Assembly (NCBI GenBank): GCA_002633025.1
Contig: NMRB01000340.1
Span: 355,564 to 419,563, forward strand
DNA length: 64,000 nucleotides
Source of the DNA: Notospermus geniculatus
Lineage: Eukaryota > Nemertea > Pilidiophora > Heteronemertea > Lineidae
Reading direction: 5' to 3'
The notes under the pieces are model-generated. The model was not told the DNA's origin, searched no databases, and saw only the letters and a list, made by a program, of their open reading frames with translations. How positions within the stretch are numbered: the first letter of the stretch is position 1; each line of letters starts with the position of its first letter. The translations under genes and the position numbers were made by a program. This document shows positions 1 to 12,269 of this stretch, piece by piece.

Positions 1-508
1 NNNNNNNNNNNNNNNNNNNNNNNNNNNNNNNNNNNNNNNNNNNNNNNNNNNNNNNNNNNNNNNNNNNNNNNNNNNNNNNNNNNNNNNNNNNNNNNNNNNN
101 NNNNNNNNNNNNNNNNNNNNNNNNNNNNNNNNNNNNNNNNNNNNNNNNNNNNNNNNNNNNNNNNNNNNNNNNNNNNNNNNNNNNNNNNNNNNNNNNNNNN
201 NNNNNNNNNNNNNNNNNNNNNNNNNNNNNNNNNNNNNNNNNNNNNNNNNNNNNNNNNNNNNNNNNNNNNNNNNNNNNNNNNNNNNNNNNNNNNNNNNNNN
301 NNNNNNNNNNNNNNNNNNNNNNNNNNNNNNNNNNNNNNNNNNNNNNNNNNNNNNNNNNNNNNNNNNNNNNNNNNNNNNNNNNNNNNNNNNNNNNNNNNNN
401 NNNNNNNNNNNNNNNNNNNNNNNNNNNNNNNNNNNNNNNNNNNNNNNNNNNNNNNNNNNNNNNNNNNNNNNNNNNNNNNNNNNNNNNNNNNNNNNNNNNN
501 NNNNNNNN
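1..508. other. Assembly gap
   Basis: All 508 bases are N. The gap ends directly in a minisatellite, a common reason for an assembly to break. Confidence 1.
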
Positions 509-835
509 TCAAGCAGTGAGTGTTTTACCTAACAATGGTTCAAGCAGTGAGTGCTTTACCTAACAATGGTTCAAGCAGTGAGTGCTTTACCTAACAATGG
601 GTCATGCTTTAGCTGACAATGGTTCAAGGGGTGAGTGTTTACCTAACAATGGCTCAAGCAAGGAGTGCTTTGCCTAACAATAGTTCAAGCAGTGGGTGCT
701 TTACCTAACAATAATTAAGCAATGAGTGCTTTACCTAACAATAGTTCAAGCAGTGAGTGCTTTACCTAACAATGGTTCAAGCAAGTGTTTCACCGAACTA
801 GAGTTCAAGCAATGGATATTTTCACCTATGGTGGT
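509..835. repeat. 31-bp minisatellite
   Basis: About ten head-to-tail copies of a roughly 31-bp unit beginning TCAAGCAGTGAGTGCTTTAC. The first copies are almost identical; copies decay to the right and one near 600 carries an extra partial unit. The array touches the N gap, so its true length is unknown. It is not CRISPR-like because there are no unique spacers. Confidence 0.9.
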
Positions 836-1499
836 TTAAACAATGAACGTGTCATCTGAAAAACGAGTGAAGAAATGAGCAGTGTTTCAACCAACTTACT
901 GGTCAAGGCAATGAAATATTCTCAACCAAACAAAACTAACTCTAGTTGCTCAGCAAGCCAATTGCACATCACCTGCGAACAGTGCTAATTACACGTTTGT
1001 CTGAGGAATGCAAATTATAGCATTGTCCGTGCGTTGTCGTGTCTAACTACCCTGAAATCATGACTTATTACAGGCATCCCTGCCTGTCATTAGCAATAGT
1101 CATATCTTGTCCATCTTGTGATTAGCCATTAAGGGCCAGTGTCATCCTCTTTATCAAACATATACATCATCAACGTGTTCTGTCCTCGCGTGAGCGGCAC
1201 ACTTAGCCACAATTATATCCTGGCGTCATGTCTGAGTACATACTAGACCAGGACTGGACAAGACGAAATATTAGCTGAATAGGTGATGTTGACACATCAG
1301 AGACGGACACTTCGGAATTCTCGTCCATAACTTCTCCTAACATACACAAGTTATGATTGAAGTTTATGAAAAGGATCACTTAACCTTGCTTTCTCTTGCT
1401 TGAGAGGAAGCAACGATCTCGTCAGTAGCTATATAATTATTATTCTTTCGTGTGAAGCACGTTTGTTTATGATTCGTGAGAACCCGAGGCTTCGCGCAA
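836..1499. other. No recognised gene
   Basis: Unique-looking sequence between the minisatellite and the first MITE. No splice-bounded coding segment, RNA gene or repeat was recognised. Confidence 0.5.
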
Positions 1500-1663
1500 C
1501 CTGCAGAACTACCGCCACTGGGAGGCGCTGTGAGCAGTTGTAACTTTGTCGACGTCTCGTCCGTGTTGCATTGCGTCAACGACGTCGTGACGCGACGTCA
1601 TTGCATTGATTGCTCTGTCGTTGACGTCTTCGGTCGCATCGCTCACAGCGCCGACCTGTCGGG
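1500..1663. mobile_element. MITE family A (GACGTC-rich fold-back)
   Basis: One of at least four copies of a roughly 165-bp element in this window (also 4568-4732, 22024-22122, 24025-24167). Ends are CCTGCAGAACTACCGCCACT and, at the other side, CAGCGCC...CCTGTCGGG. The middle is rich in GACGTC and the arms pair imperfectly (GGCGCTGTGAGC against GCTCACAGCGCC). There is no coding capacity, so it is a non-autonomous DNA transposon relic. Superfamily not determined. Confidence 0.75.
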
Positions 1664-3879
1664 AAAAAAACATCTATGGGTTCCTCACTGATGAAACAAC
1701 AGCGCCGGATCCAGCACTTCCGTGGAGGAGGGGGAGCAAAAAACTGCTAGCCAGAGGGTCGAAAATCTCCCCTGTTCAGAAAAGTAGCTACTCTTGCATA
1801 CAATTTCCTTGCATTGGAAAGCAAAACCATGCATGGGTCTTTATGTCACTCCCTCCCAACGGCCAGCAGTGACCTTTTGGTCTACCAAGGCCCCCCCCCC
1901 CCCCGATCTGGCAATGAAGCCAGACGACTTCCTTCACTGATAGTTGAACGTTAGCAAAACATCAATGATGACCAATAACGTGTGACCACAGAGAGCCCTC
2001 AGGGAGATAGTCAGAAAAATACTGATCTTGTTGGAGATTATCATATTCAGCTATTCCACCTTTGAGCAATGATGCATTAATCATGATACGGCAGAAAAAT
2101 CCAAGTTGGATAATTCCTAACGGTAGAAAAACGCTTTAAGATCGCTGCCTGTTTGAAAAATGTGCCACCGTGGTGTGATTTCCTTGGTGTGAGATGCTAA
2201 CGAGGTGACTCAAACCTGGTCCAGAGTCACTTCACGATCTGTCAGTGACAACTGCTTTGATAACCTACCAATCCTGCGGTCATCACAATCGCTGCGAGAT
2301 ATTGTCCTTCCCAAACAGATTCCATTACACGTAAGGTTTTTACACGCCCCATAAACGGATGTATTAGCTGCGAGTAAAAAGGAAATTGAGCATGTCCACT
2401 TGGGAGAAGAGTGTTCTGGTGTAATGTCATCTGCACGTTTCCTGATTTAGTTTTATTGGTGTTAAGGAGGGTCGTCCTGCCAGCATCAACACCATCAAGA
2501 ATATCTTCACTGATTGAATTGGCTCCGATTTCATTCTTTATCATCTGAACATTTTCCTGTAAAGTGACTCTGGGCTTCTCTTTTCAATCGGCACAGATTC
2601 GTTACCACTTTTAAAGGGCCACGATATTGCCACTTTTTGTCGATAGCTGGCGCTACCGGCGGTGTTTGCATCATTCTCCAATACCGTAGTTTTGCCGTTC
2701 GCCCCAGTGTTGGAGAATATATGATTACAATACAAATGCATACGTGATACTCTAGGAACGAGAGTTACTCTATATGAGGCGAGGTTGATAAGCGGTAGTT
2801 TAACAACATTGTCAATAGAGGTCTCTCTTAACGTGGGTATGTTGAGCGCAGGATAGGGAAGAAATACACTGCCCCTTTAAAACCCAACAGCAACAGCACG
2901 ATGTTTTTTCTGCTTCTGGCGATTTAGACACAGAAAAGGGCCAATACCTTCCAATCCTGCAGTCATCACAATGTGCATTGTGAAATTTAACTGTCATTTC
3001 GACTTTAACTTACTTGGGGCTGTCTATTGCAGCTTCGTTCATTGCATGCTGCAGGCGCATTCTTACAGTCTGTGTGACAACCAAAACGTGTTGATGTGAC
3101 TCCTTGGAGCTAATGGTTTAAGTGTGTTACTCATTGTATATCAGCAGCTCAGTCGATCCCCAGAGAGCATCAAGACGCCACCTCAACATGGAAGCAATGA
3201 TATTGTATGACGAATACTTGGGGAGCATTCCCATGTGGTATTGGTTGACAATAAAAACATAGTATGATCACAAGGAGGGTATTCTGCCTTGGACAATTTA
3301 CACGTCCCTAAGGATGTAAAGGAGCTTCAGCGTGGTATCACATATTTCAGTTGTGTGCTTGTAGAATGGTCTGTCCCTTGTTGTTGAGAGGCATGTGGGG
3401 GAAGGAAGTTGTATGGTAAGAAATGAATGCTTGGATTAGTAAGGGAATTGTGATCCCATTGTAGTTTATTCTGTCCCAGTGGGTTCTTATATTTGAATAC
3501 CCTTTCAGGATGGTTTCTCGAGTAAAACCTGTTGTCTGCACTGAGATATTGATACCGTCGGCCCTATTGAGTCACTTCAAGGCGGATGCTGGGGTAAGGA
3601 GGTGTGCTGCTCTACTAGTTAAGTGTACGTGCACGAATAGACCATGCAGAAGGTGATAACCCGGGGTCGACGGATTTTAATGAAATTTGGTGTGAAGTTA
3701 CCCCTTGGTGAGAGACAAAAGCACACAAAATATTGGGTCAATCCATTCGCTGGTTTGGGCGTATATAGCAAAAATGTGCTTTTACAGGGGTCAAAGTAAG
3801 CATTCATAATTCAGATGCTGCAGGGTCCTGGAAGACAAAACTGGTCGGAAATTATAGGTTGAGACCTGATCTTTAAAAA
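1664..3879. other. No recognised gene; poly-C tract
   Basis: Contains a run of 14 C at 1891-1904. A short, similar stretch around the words AATCCTGC and GTCATCACAAT appears twice (near 2268 and 2953). The small open frames here have no recognisable domain, and none is bounded by convincing splice sites. Confidence 0.5.
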
Positions 3880-4065
3880 ACAAAAAGAAAAAGTTTGGGC
3901 GCTCTTTCCATTGCAGAGATATGCCTGTATGTAGACATTTTATGTACTACAAATGAACGTCATATCCGTAATACATTCGTAGTACATCAGTAGTGCATTT
4001 ATGTACAACTTTGCACCCGCATATCTCTGCAATGGAAAGAGCGCCCAAACTTTTTATTCTTTTAA
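3880..4065. mobile_element. Fold-back MITE, ~45-bp arms
   Basis: The left arm AAGTTTGGGCGCTCTTTCCA continues to the word ATATGC, and its reverse complement closes the element at about 4062. The loop contains GTAC-containing repeats (AGTACAT, TGTACTAC). Non-coding. The long near-perfect inverted repeat with a short loop is typical of fold-back MITEs. Confidence 0.8.
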
Positions 4066-4567
4066 TAGAGAGAGACATCCCTCAACTCCTTTCCCTGATG
4101 TGCTCACCTTCCTCACCCCTGCAGCATCTCTGTAATTCGCTGTAGTCCAAACCATACCATTTTTGTGACAAGGGCAATACTGCACTGTACCTTTAAATCA
4201 AGTTTGATTTGGAAGTAAACAAAAATGGAAAAACATTACAGGGGCATCTACTTGCATTGACATATAAGGAATATCTACTCCTGTTGCCTGTCAAGGGGGG
4301 AAAATTCATTCAAATGGACAATATTTTGATCAAAATTGAAAAAAAATAGCTTTTTGCAGTATTTTTACCCCTTACTCCCAAACGGTGTGACCAATCTCCG
4401 AAATATTTGGCCTGTACTCATTGTGCCCCAAGGCCATCTTCTGGTAGGAATTTGAGCCAGATCTGCCGACCCCGCAGGTTATCAATTTTTGCAGATTTTG
4501 CATGGTCCACTCGTGCAATGACACTTAAGACGCTCATCGTAACTAGGTAACCCGCATAACCTTTTCT
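4066..4567. other. No recognised gene
   Basis: AT-rich sequence with no recognised feature between two fold-back elements. Confidence 0.5.
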
Positions 4568-4732
4568 CCCGACAGGGCGGCGCTGCGGGCGGTTGTGCCA
4601 AAGACGTCAAAAACAGAGCAAAGGAACGCAATGAGTCATGTCATGACGTCCTTGACGCAGTGCAACACGGACTAGACGTCCAAAAAGGTCCAACCGCTCA
4701 CAGCGCCTCCCAGTAGCGGTAGTTCTGCAGGT
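4568..4732. mobile_element. MITE family A, inverted copy
   Basis: Reverse-orientation copy of the element at 1500-1663. It begins CCCGACAGG and ends with the complement of CCTGCAGAACTACCGC. GACGTC occurs three times. Full length. Confidence 0.75.
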
Positions 4733-5288
4733 TCCTCATTGAGCATGTTGAGGGTTACAGTACATACATCTGTACCATCTTCTTCAACAAGGTGGCGAAC
4801 CCAATCTTCGTTCAATCGATTCGTTGTTGATATACCAGTGACCAATGAAGTGAGTGGTTCTCACCATCTCTCTAGGCTCGATCGGTGCATGGTCAGCCAT
4901 TCATACGACTGTCTATTTCCTGAGGGAGGAGAATTACACAAATTACCAGAGTGTGGAAATCAAATAAGTGTTGATGTTATAAGACATGTATTGTAAGTTG
5001 TGTTCATCTATGAGATTATGTGCCCAAGTAGTTAGTGAGGTTTGCTTACTTCAGGCGTCTTGTTACAATATGTACAGCGGATTTGCTGATCAGTATGTGT
5101 GTAGGCTCGGGGGAGGCTTGGATGCTGATTTCTGTCCGTTAGGTAGATGTTCTATTTCGCAGCTTCCTCTGACAGAAGAGTTCTATGTTGGTTTCTTTGT
5201 ATGCTATACGTAGTGCCCTGGTTAACGTCTCAAAGGAACAGCTCATTCAGCATTCACGTGATTTCCTGACAGCGTCAAAGTAGAAAGA
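4733..5288. other. No recognised gene
   Basis: No homology, splice structure or repeat was recognised before the duplicated block that begins at 5289. Confidence 0.45.
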
Positions 5289-7087
5289 GATAATGAAACC
5301 ACCGTGACCAGGTGTGCCCGTTGTTTGTTATCATCTTCTTCATGAAGAGTCGTCGAGGTATCACCGACATCTTGGGACTGACAGCCAATGTCCAATACCG
5401 CATCTTTTCACAAATTCTGTATTATAGCAGATGTCCAATTTTGTTGAGTCAGGTAGTTTCTAAAAAATCTGTAAAGCTGAAGTCCAACTCTGTTGACCTA
5501 ACAAATTCTGTATAGCCGATTCCCAATTTTGTTGACCTCAGATACTTTCTCAGAAATTCTGTACAATCGATGTCCTGTTTTGTTGATCTCAAGTCGTTTC
5601 TCCGAACTTCTGTATACTACAAAACCTCGATCCTTGATTGAAGTGACCAGTGCCAGTGGAAAAGCAGTGAGCAGTACGCTGTACGCAAATCATTGTCACT
5701 CGCTCTTTTCCGATCCCTGCAATGAAGAGCAGACAGGTTATGGCATGGGTATGGCAAACTTCTTATCACACTCTCTTCAAAAATATCATCACGGCAACCC
5801 TTTTCCTGGATACGTTATTCTGGGGAAAAACAAAAAAGGAATTGTGCACTTACCCTTGGAAACAGAATTAAGTAAAAACCTCTTCTGATTATGTTATCTT
5901 AATGAGTCACAGCTTTTTTACAAGGGAGTGGTCATTTGGGCTAATTTGCTGGATAGAGGACTGATTTTCTAGTAATTAACTTGAGAAGGAAAAAATTCTG
6001 CAATCCATTTTACAATTAGTGGTCTTTAATTAAGAGATCTTTGGCTCCTTTTGTCAAAGGGTTCATTCCCTCCTATTCCATGCTTGAGATACAAGGATGA
6101 TCATTCTCCCTTCATTATGTGTCATCTAATGCAGGATTTGACCACCGGCAAAGTCGGCCAAATTGGAAACTTGGCCAGATCAAAGACTTTGCAGAGGAAA
6201 TATTGGTGAATTGTCGAGCGATCTGTGAACTTGACCGCTAGGTTGAAGTAATATGGCTTAATGCGTAATCTGTCATCTGATAGGGAGTCAATGTCATTTG
6301 ATGGTTGGCGTGTGAAACTAATTAATGTCATCGGTCGGTTTTAACGCTTTAGGTGTCTGGTGAATCATTAATAGTCTAAGAATGATTCTGATATTGCAGT
6401 CACATTTTCATTTGTTTTCATGTTGTTACCCCGAATTGTCACGACGGATTACCGACGCAACCACGACCAACAGTAGCCTAGGCCTACAGAGGCCGAGTCG
6501 AAAAACCTTGGGCCGAATTCTCTGGCATGGCTGCCATATGTTTCTGCCACCATGAAATACAATCCTTTCAACTGAGAGTAAACCTGGTAAGTTGGCTGAG
6601 TGTAGAAGCTTGCACTCTTGTATAAGTCTGATTGGTCTATATGTTTGTACATGGATCCAAGCCGATCCTTTCAAATCAGTGGAGAACTTCGTCAAGTAAG
6701 GGAGAATTGACTCCCTGACTTGACGAAGTTCAAACAACCTTTGGCTTAAATCTCTGATAAGCCAACCCCCATATACAATCCTTTCAAATCGATTGAGTAA
6801 AAGTGGTAACTTGGCTGAGTGGAGATAAGTCTGAGGGGCGACCATACACTACAGTCATTGCAATGCGATTGAGAGTTGAATTGCTTGGCAGAGTTTGGAA
6901 GCTTGGGCTTCTCTGACATGATAGGCCCAATCTGTGTTGGTACCACCACACGTCCCAACCAGAAATACTTGTCTTGTCAGTCTTACGTTGACCAGGTCAA
7001 GGTTTGCATGAGTAATACTATCTAACAGTATATGGTGACAAGAGGGGTGGTGTGATGATTGCTAACAATTCACGTGATCCACACAGG
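5289..7087. repeat. Large direct duplication, copy 1
   Basis: This 1.8-kb block recurs at 7531-9089 in the same orientation with high identity. It contains internal ~40-bp motifs (ACAATCCTTTCAA followed by GGTAACTTGGCTGAG) repeated several times near 6550-6830. No gene is recognised; the open frames in it are interrupted and unlike known proteins. Copy 1 is longer than copy 2 by about 240 bp. Confidence 0.9.
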
Positions 7088-7253
7088 GTTGACTGTAGTT
7101 TCCGGAAACTTGGAAACCTGGAAAGTTGGAAACATGGAAACCTGGAAAGTTCAGAATTTTGATTTTTTGATAAATTTTCACAGCGATCCAGTAACGTCAG
7201 AGTTCACCACAGCGTCCCAGTGGCGCTGTAAAAGGAGTTCATGGAAATTCATA

Positions 7254-7320
7254 GAAATAAACGGGTGACTTTGAGAGCAAAACTGCCCGGTCAACAAAGC
7301 ATTTCATATCCCATTCACAG
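7254..7320. repeat. 67-bp direct repeat, copy 1
   Basis: Identical to 7463-7529, running from GAAATAAACGGG to CCCATTCACAG. The second copy ends exactly at the single N at 7530, so the pair may be an overlap between two contigs that was never merged. Confidence 0.85.
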
Positions 7321-7462
7321 CCTGATCTGACACACTAACTTTTTGGGAGGCTGCAAAAACAATGTTATCGTCATCAAATCGGCTTGATATTTCACACATA
7401 CGTACAGACATATACTTTAACATATAAAAATGGTCTCACAACAATCAACACTTCTCTTCATG

Positions 7463-7529
7463 GAAATAAACGGGTGACTTTGAGAGCAAAACTGCCCGGT
7501 CAACAAAGCATTTCATATCCCATTCACAG
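7463..7529. repeat. 67-bp direct repeat, copy 2
   Basis: Second copy of 7254-7320. It is followed at once by the N at 7530 and then by the second copy of the large block. Confidence 0.85.
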
Positions 7530-7530
7530 N

Positions 7531-9089
7531 GATAATGAAACCACCGTGACCAGGTGTGCCCGTTGTTTGTTATCATCTTCTTCATGAAGAGTCGTCGAGG
7601 TATCACCGACATCTTGGGACTGACAGCCAATGTCCAATACCGCATCTTTTCACAAATTCTGTATTATAGCAGATGTCCAATTTTGTTGAGTCAGGTAGTT
7701 TCTAAAAAATCTGTAAAGCTGAAGTCCAACTCTGTTGACCTAACAAATTCTGTATAGCCGATTCCCAATTTTGTTGACCTCAGATACTTTCTCAGAAATT
7801 CTGTACAATCGATGCCCTGTTTTGTTGATCTCAAGTCGTTTCTCCGAACTTCTGTATACTACAAAACCTCGATCCTTGATTGAAGTGACCAGTGCCAGTG
7901 GAAAAGCAGTGAGCAGTACGCAAATCATTGTCACTCGCTCTTTTCCGATCCCTGCAATGAAGAGCAGACTGGTCATGGCATGGGTATGGCAAACTTCTTA
8001 TCACACTCCCTTCAAAAATATCATCACGGCAAACTTTTTTTGGATAATGTAGCCTACGTTATTCTGGCGAAAAACAAAAAAGGAGTTGTGCACTTACCCT
8101 TGGAAACAGAATTAAGTAAAAACCTCTTCTGATTATGTTATCTTAATGAGTCACAGCTTTTTTTACAAGGGAGTGGTCATTTGGGCTAATTTGCTGGATT
8201 GAGGACTGATTTTCTAGTAATTAACTCGAGAAGGAAAAAATTCTGCAATCCATTTTACAATTAGTGGTCTTTAATTAAGAGATCTTTGGCTTCTTATGTC
8301 AAAGGGTTCTTCCCCTCCTATTCCATGCTTGAGATACAAGGATGATCATTCTCCCTTCATTATGTGTCATCTAATGCAGGATTTGACCACCGGCAAAGTC
8401 GGCCAAATTGGAAACTTGGCCAGATCAAAGACTTGGCGGAGGAAATATGGGTGAATTGTCGAGCGATCTGTGAACTTGACCGCTAGGTTGAAGTAATGTG
8501 GCTTAATGCGTAATCTGTCATCTGATAGGGAGTCAATGTCATTTGATGGTTGGCGTGTGAAACTAATTAATGTCATCAGTCGGTTTAACGCTTTAGGTGT
8601 CTGGTGAATCATTAATAGAATGATTCTGATATTGCAGTCACATTTTCATATGTTTTCATGTTGTTACCCTTTGTCACGACGGATTGCCGACGAACACATG
8701 ACCAACAGTAGCCTATGCCTACAGAGGCCCAGTCAAAAACCTTGGGCCAAATTCTCTGGCATGGCTGCCATATGTCGTATACAATCCTTTCAAATCGATT
8801 GAGTAAAAGTGGTAACTTGGCTGACTGGAGATAAGTCTGAGGGGCGACCATTACAGTCATTGTAAGGCGATTGAGAGTTGAATTGCTTGGCAGAGTTTGG
8901 AAGCTTGGGCTTCTCTGACATGATAGGCCCAATCTGTGTTGGTACCACCACACGTCCCAACCAGAAATACTTGTCTTGTCAGTCTTACGTTGACCAGGTC
9001 AAGGTTTGCATGAGTAATACTATCTAACAGTATATGGAGACAAGAGGGGTGGTGTGATGATTGCTAACAATCCACGTGATCCACACAGG
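7531..9089. repeat. Large direct duplication, copy 2
   Basis: Starts immediately after the N at 7530 with the same words as 5289 and ends with the same words as 7087. It differs from copy 1 by scattered substitutions, small indels (including loss of CTGTACG near 7919), and a deletion of about 216-230 bp whose ends lie at a 15-bp direct repeat (6557-6571 and 6773-6787 in copy 1). The divergence looks allelic. Confidence 0.9.
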
Positions 9090-10177
9090 AACAGTGGCCA
9101 TATAATCAAAGTGAGATTTTATGTGAATATTGCCCATCAATCCCTTTGACCAGTCTCATCAGTATTCTGAGAGAAGGGCGACAATGTTGACTCATGTTCT
9201 GCATGGCCGAGTGGACAATGATCGCTGATTCAATGATCTTATCTGATGGTCACTTTCCAATAATGTCAGGCAGGTGTTGAGTTCGACCTCTGACATGTCT
9301 GACACACACTTGGTGTAACCAGTACAACGCCTCTGTTTTTATACTTGTCCGCTTTCTGTGGCGATGGGTGGTGAATAAAAAAGGGACTGTTGGTCTGATT
9401 TGACATGCAGCAGCATCCTTCGGTCCATGTGTACAGTTCGCAGCCTGGACGATGACGAGACTGGCGAGATGCCGGACTGAATATCTATTGGCCGTAATGG
9501 GAAGCAGTTCTGGAGCTTTCTCCCAAAAAGTGTGTGTTTGTCTGCAAAGAACGGCCCAAGACGAGGAAGGTCCACCTTTTTTAAAGCTGCCTGATCCATG
9601 CATAGCATGGCCTACTTTTCGTACACCTCCTCATAGCCTCTTTCTGAAGAGGGTTGCAGTCGTGTTGTAGAACCTGAAGGTAAACCGGCGAGGGTGGAGC
9701 TAAGATGCAGGCATAAACCCGAGGTGGCAGCCGAGTGTTTATGACGAAATGAGAGACGATTTTAACTTCAGGTCAGGCCACCATGTCGTGATGTCTGCAA
9801 CGCATTCGACTATTTGGTAGTCCACGTTTTGAAAGTCCCCATTTGTGCGGTTGTGAGTTGTCTCTTTTGTCCCCGTTTGAACTGTCGTGGCATTCTCTCC
9901 CCAACTCCACACTGCATGCCATCACTGCTGTTTACCATTCTCCTCCGGATATCTCCCTGCAGCCTCCACAGTTGGCATCAGCACCCAGGAGTTAAGTCCC
10001 AGGCAGCATTCCTTCATTTCCTTTGACGAAATATTGATGCAGTCGTGCAGGAGGAAGATCAACTTGGTTAGGTTACAAACGCGACTAGAGTTACTTCGGT
10101 GACAATGCAATAATCATCATGAATGTTTTATTGCCCCATGCGAGGTAACCGAAGACGCTAATCCCGCCATGATGAAA
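9090..10177. other. No recognised gene
   Basis: Several minus-strand open frames overlap at 9250-9608 but share no recognisable domain. No repeat family was seen. Confidence 0.4.
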
Positions 10178-10399
10178 TGAATAAATAAGAGTAAATTGAA
10201 TCAATGTTTGCTCCCATATGACAGCTTGGCAAAGAAGTACACTCGACGGATCGCTTTACCAGTGTAGAAAAGCTAAGTCGTTGTAACTGGTCTGGATGTC
10301 TGAATCATAGTTCTGATGTTAACAATCGCTGTGGCAGCTGGTTCAACAGATTTGCATGGTTCCATTGTTGTCGTGCTTGGTGTGCCTTCCCTTCCTTTC

Positions 10400-10494
10400 C
10401 ATCCTCCCACAGCAGGGCTTGGTCTCGCTCCTCTTCATACACTCGCCTGGGTGAGTGAGAGGAGCGAGACCAAAGCCCTGCTGGTTGGAGGATG
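10400..10494. mobile_element. MITE family B (CCCACAGCAGGGC)
   Basis: Hairpin of about 95 bp. CATCCTCCCACAGCAGGGCT and GGTCTCGCTCCTCT on the left pair with AGGAGCGAGACCAAAGCCC and GGAGGATG on the right. Other copies lie at 12175-12269, 19576-19668, 19685-19796 and 59518-59612. Non-coding. Confidence 0.8.
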
Positions 10495-11722
10495 TTCCTT
10501 TCTGCATGTTCAGTGACATGAAATGGGCATTTGGTAGTTGGCACTTTCTTACCAATGAACTTTGTAATGCGGACTGATACAGCAGTTTCATTATCTTTGC
10601 TGCACTGGTTCCTAGGTTTCTCGGTTCTGGTGTTTGGTTGGTCGTTACCTTTTTAACAACCAACCTTGCTCTCCTAGGTTGGAATGCTTGTCGTGCTGAG
10701 GCCAATCTAGCTTTTTCTGCCACACAGACTTGTAAAGAAGTGATTGACATCTGACTTCTTGTTCTTTGCCTCTGAGCTAGAAAGTGCACATGTAGGGCTT
10801 GTGCACGTGTAGGCGTTCAAGCGAAAGGAGCTATGGCCCTACGGATGGTAGTCACAGCCACAACCGTCATGGTTGTGGGACAGTCTTTAACTTTTTTCAA
10901 ATCTGCCTGACAGCATTGACAACATCACCTTACTTCGTTCTTTTGCAATCTAGTAAATTCTCCCCCAATCAATGAATCTCCGCCAAGTGGTCATCGGGAC
11001 ACAGTTTTGTTGCCCCTTATGTAGAAGAGGACGTTCTCTAGCATCCAGTTTCCGGTCGTGGACAGTATCAATAAATCTTGATGCCATCTGTATTCATTAC
11101 AAGGAGATACCATCTCACCATGAAATGTATCGTCCAAATCCCCGGGGATGCTGAGTGCGGATGGCCGGGATCAGACAGTTTGTTATTTCCTCATTAGTTA
11201 TCATCCCATTGTCAGGTTGATACCAAATAATATTCAATTAATGCCATCCGCATTCTGAGGACACCATGTCGGTGTCAGAACTGTGAAATGATATACATGA
11301 TGGCATGTTTTATTGCTTATGTTTGGAAGATCTTCTTAGAAGTGTATCGACAAGAGCTTTTAAGTAAAGTACAATGAGTCCTGTGATGTGAACAATAGAT
11401 TATTGTAAGGTGCATGTGGCATGGAATATGGTCTTCTCTCTCAGCACGGTTCAGATGACAGCTCGGTTATCATCGATCATGTCTTTGTCTTCCCGATGAT
11501 GTCTCGTCGGCATTCTGTCACTAGGGTGGAATTGACAGATTCTTCTATGAGTCGGGATCGTCTTCAATATCTGGCTTGTGTATTGGTGTTTTTCAAGAAA
11601 CGAAGCACCACACCGGGTTTTTGAACCGGAGACAGTCTGCTTCAAAACCCAATGCTCAAACACCACTGGAGAGACATGGTCCAAAAAGCTGGGCTTGTGG
11701 GAACGTGACCTTTTCTGCAAAA

Positions 11723-11839
11723 GTATCCTGTGATGGAGGTAGTGGTTCTTAGCGCTTGCTACCTTCGTCACCCCATACAAAATGTTTGTGTGCGGTGATG
11801 AAGGGAACGAGCGCTGAGAACCACTGATATTCTCAGGTA
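11723..11839. mobile_element. MITE family C hairpin
   Basis: GTGGTTCTTAGCGCTTGCTA pairs with the downstream word GAGCGCTGAGAACCAC around a loop holding CACCCCATACAAAATG. The element runs between TATCCTG and CTCAGGTA. The second copy is at 13558-13676. The right end ATTCTCAGG is shared with the family B copy at 59518-59612, suggesting related families. Confidence 0.7.
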
Positions 11840-12174
11840 TGTCAGGTATGGCATGATAGTCGTTGCAATATTCAATACTACAGAATATTTTTGTTCCAAA
11901 AATATATTCATTCATGAATGGTAAATATTCATTCATGGATGAAAAATGAATATGAATAAATAAGAGTAAATTGAATCAATGTTTGCTCCCATATGACAGC
12001 TTGGCAAAGAAGTACACTCGACGGATCGCTTTACCAGTGTAGAAAAGCTGAGTCGTTGTAACTGGTCTGGATGTCTGAATCATAGTTCTGATGTTAACAA
12101 TCGCTGTGGCAGCTGGTTCAACAGATTTACATGGTTCCATTGTTGTCGTGCTTGGTGTGCCTTCCCTTCCTTTC

Positions 12175-12269
12175 CATCCTCCCACAGCAGGGCTTGGTCT
12201 CGCTCCTCTTCATACACTCGCCTGGGTGAGTGAGAGGAGCGAGACCAAAGCCCTGCTGGTTGGAGGATG
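12175..12269. mobile_element. MITE family B
   Basis: Copy of 10400-10494 carried by the second tandem unit; the sequence is identical over the hairpin. Confidence 0.8.

Larger units (their letters stand above)
10178..11952. repeat. 1,775-bp tandem duplication, unit 1
   Basis: Repeated at a constant offset of 1,775 bp from 11953 with only a handful of substitutions (for example GCTAAGTCG versus GCTGAGTCG, and CAGTCTTTAAC versus CCGTCTTTAAC). Carries one MITE B copy (10400-10494), one MITE C copy (11723-11839) and the left half of the AT-rich palindrome arm at its right end. A 148-codon minus-strand frame at 10343-10789 is duplicated with it but looks non-genic. Confidence 0.95.

Noticed and set aside
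509-835. Regular repeats that could suggest a CRISPR array
   Set aside because: The units are directly adjacent without unique spacers, and the genome is animal.
6815-6830. TGGCTGAGTGG and, near 9204, TGGCCGAGTGG: tRNA/SINE A-box look-alikes
   Set aside because: No matching B box (GGTTCGANNCC) at a suitable distance and no cloverleaf; treated as chance.
10343-10789. 148-codon minus-strand frame, repeated in the next tandem unit
   Set aside because: It contains the MITE B hairpin, has no domain, and is conserved only because the whole 1,775 bp is duplicated.
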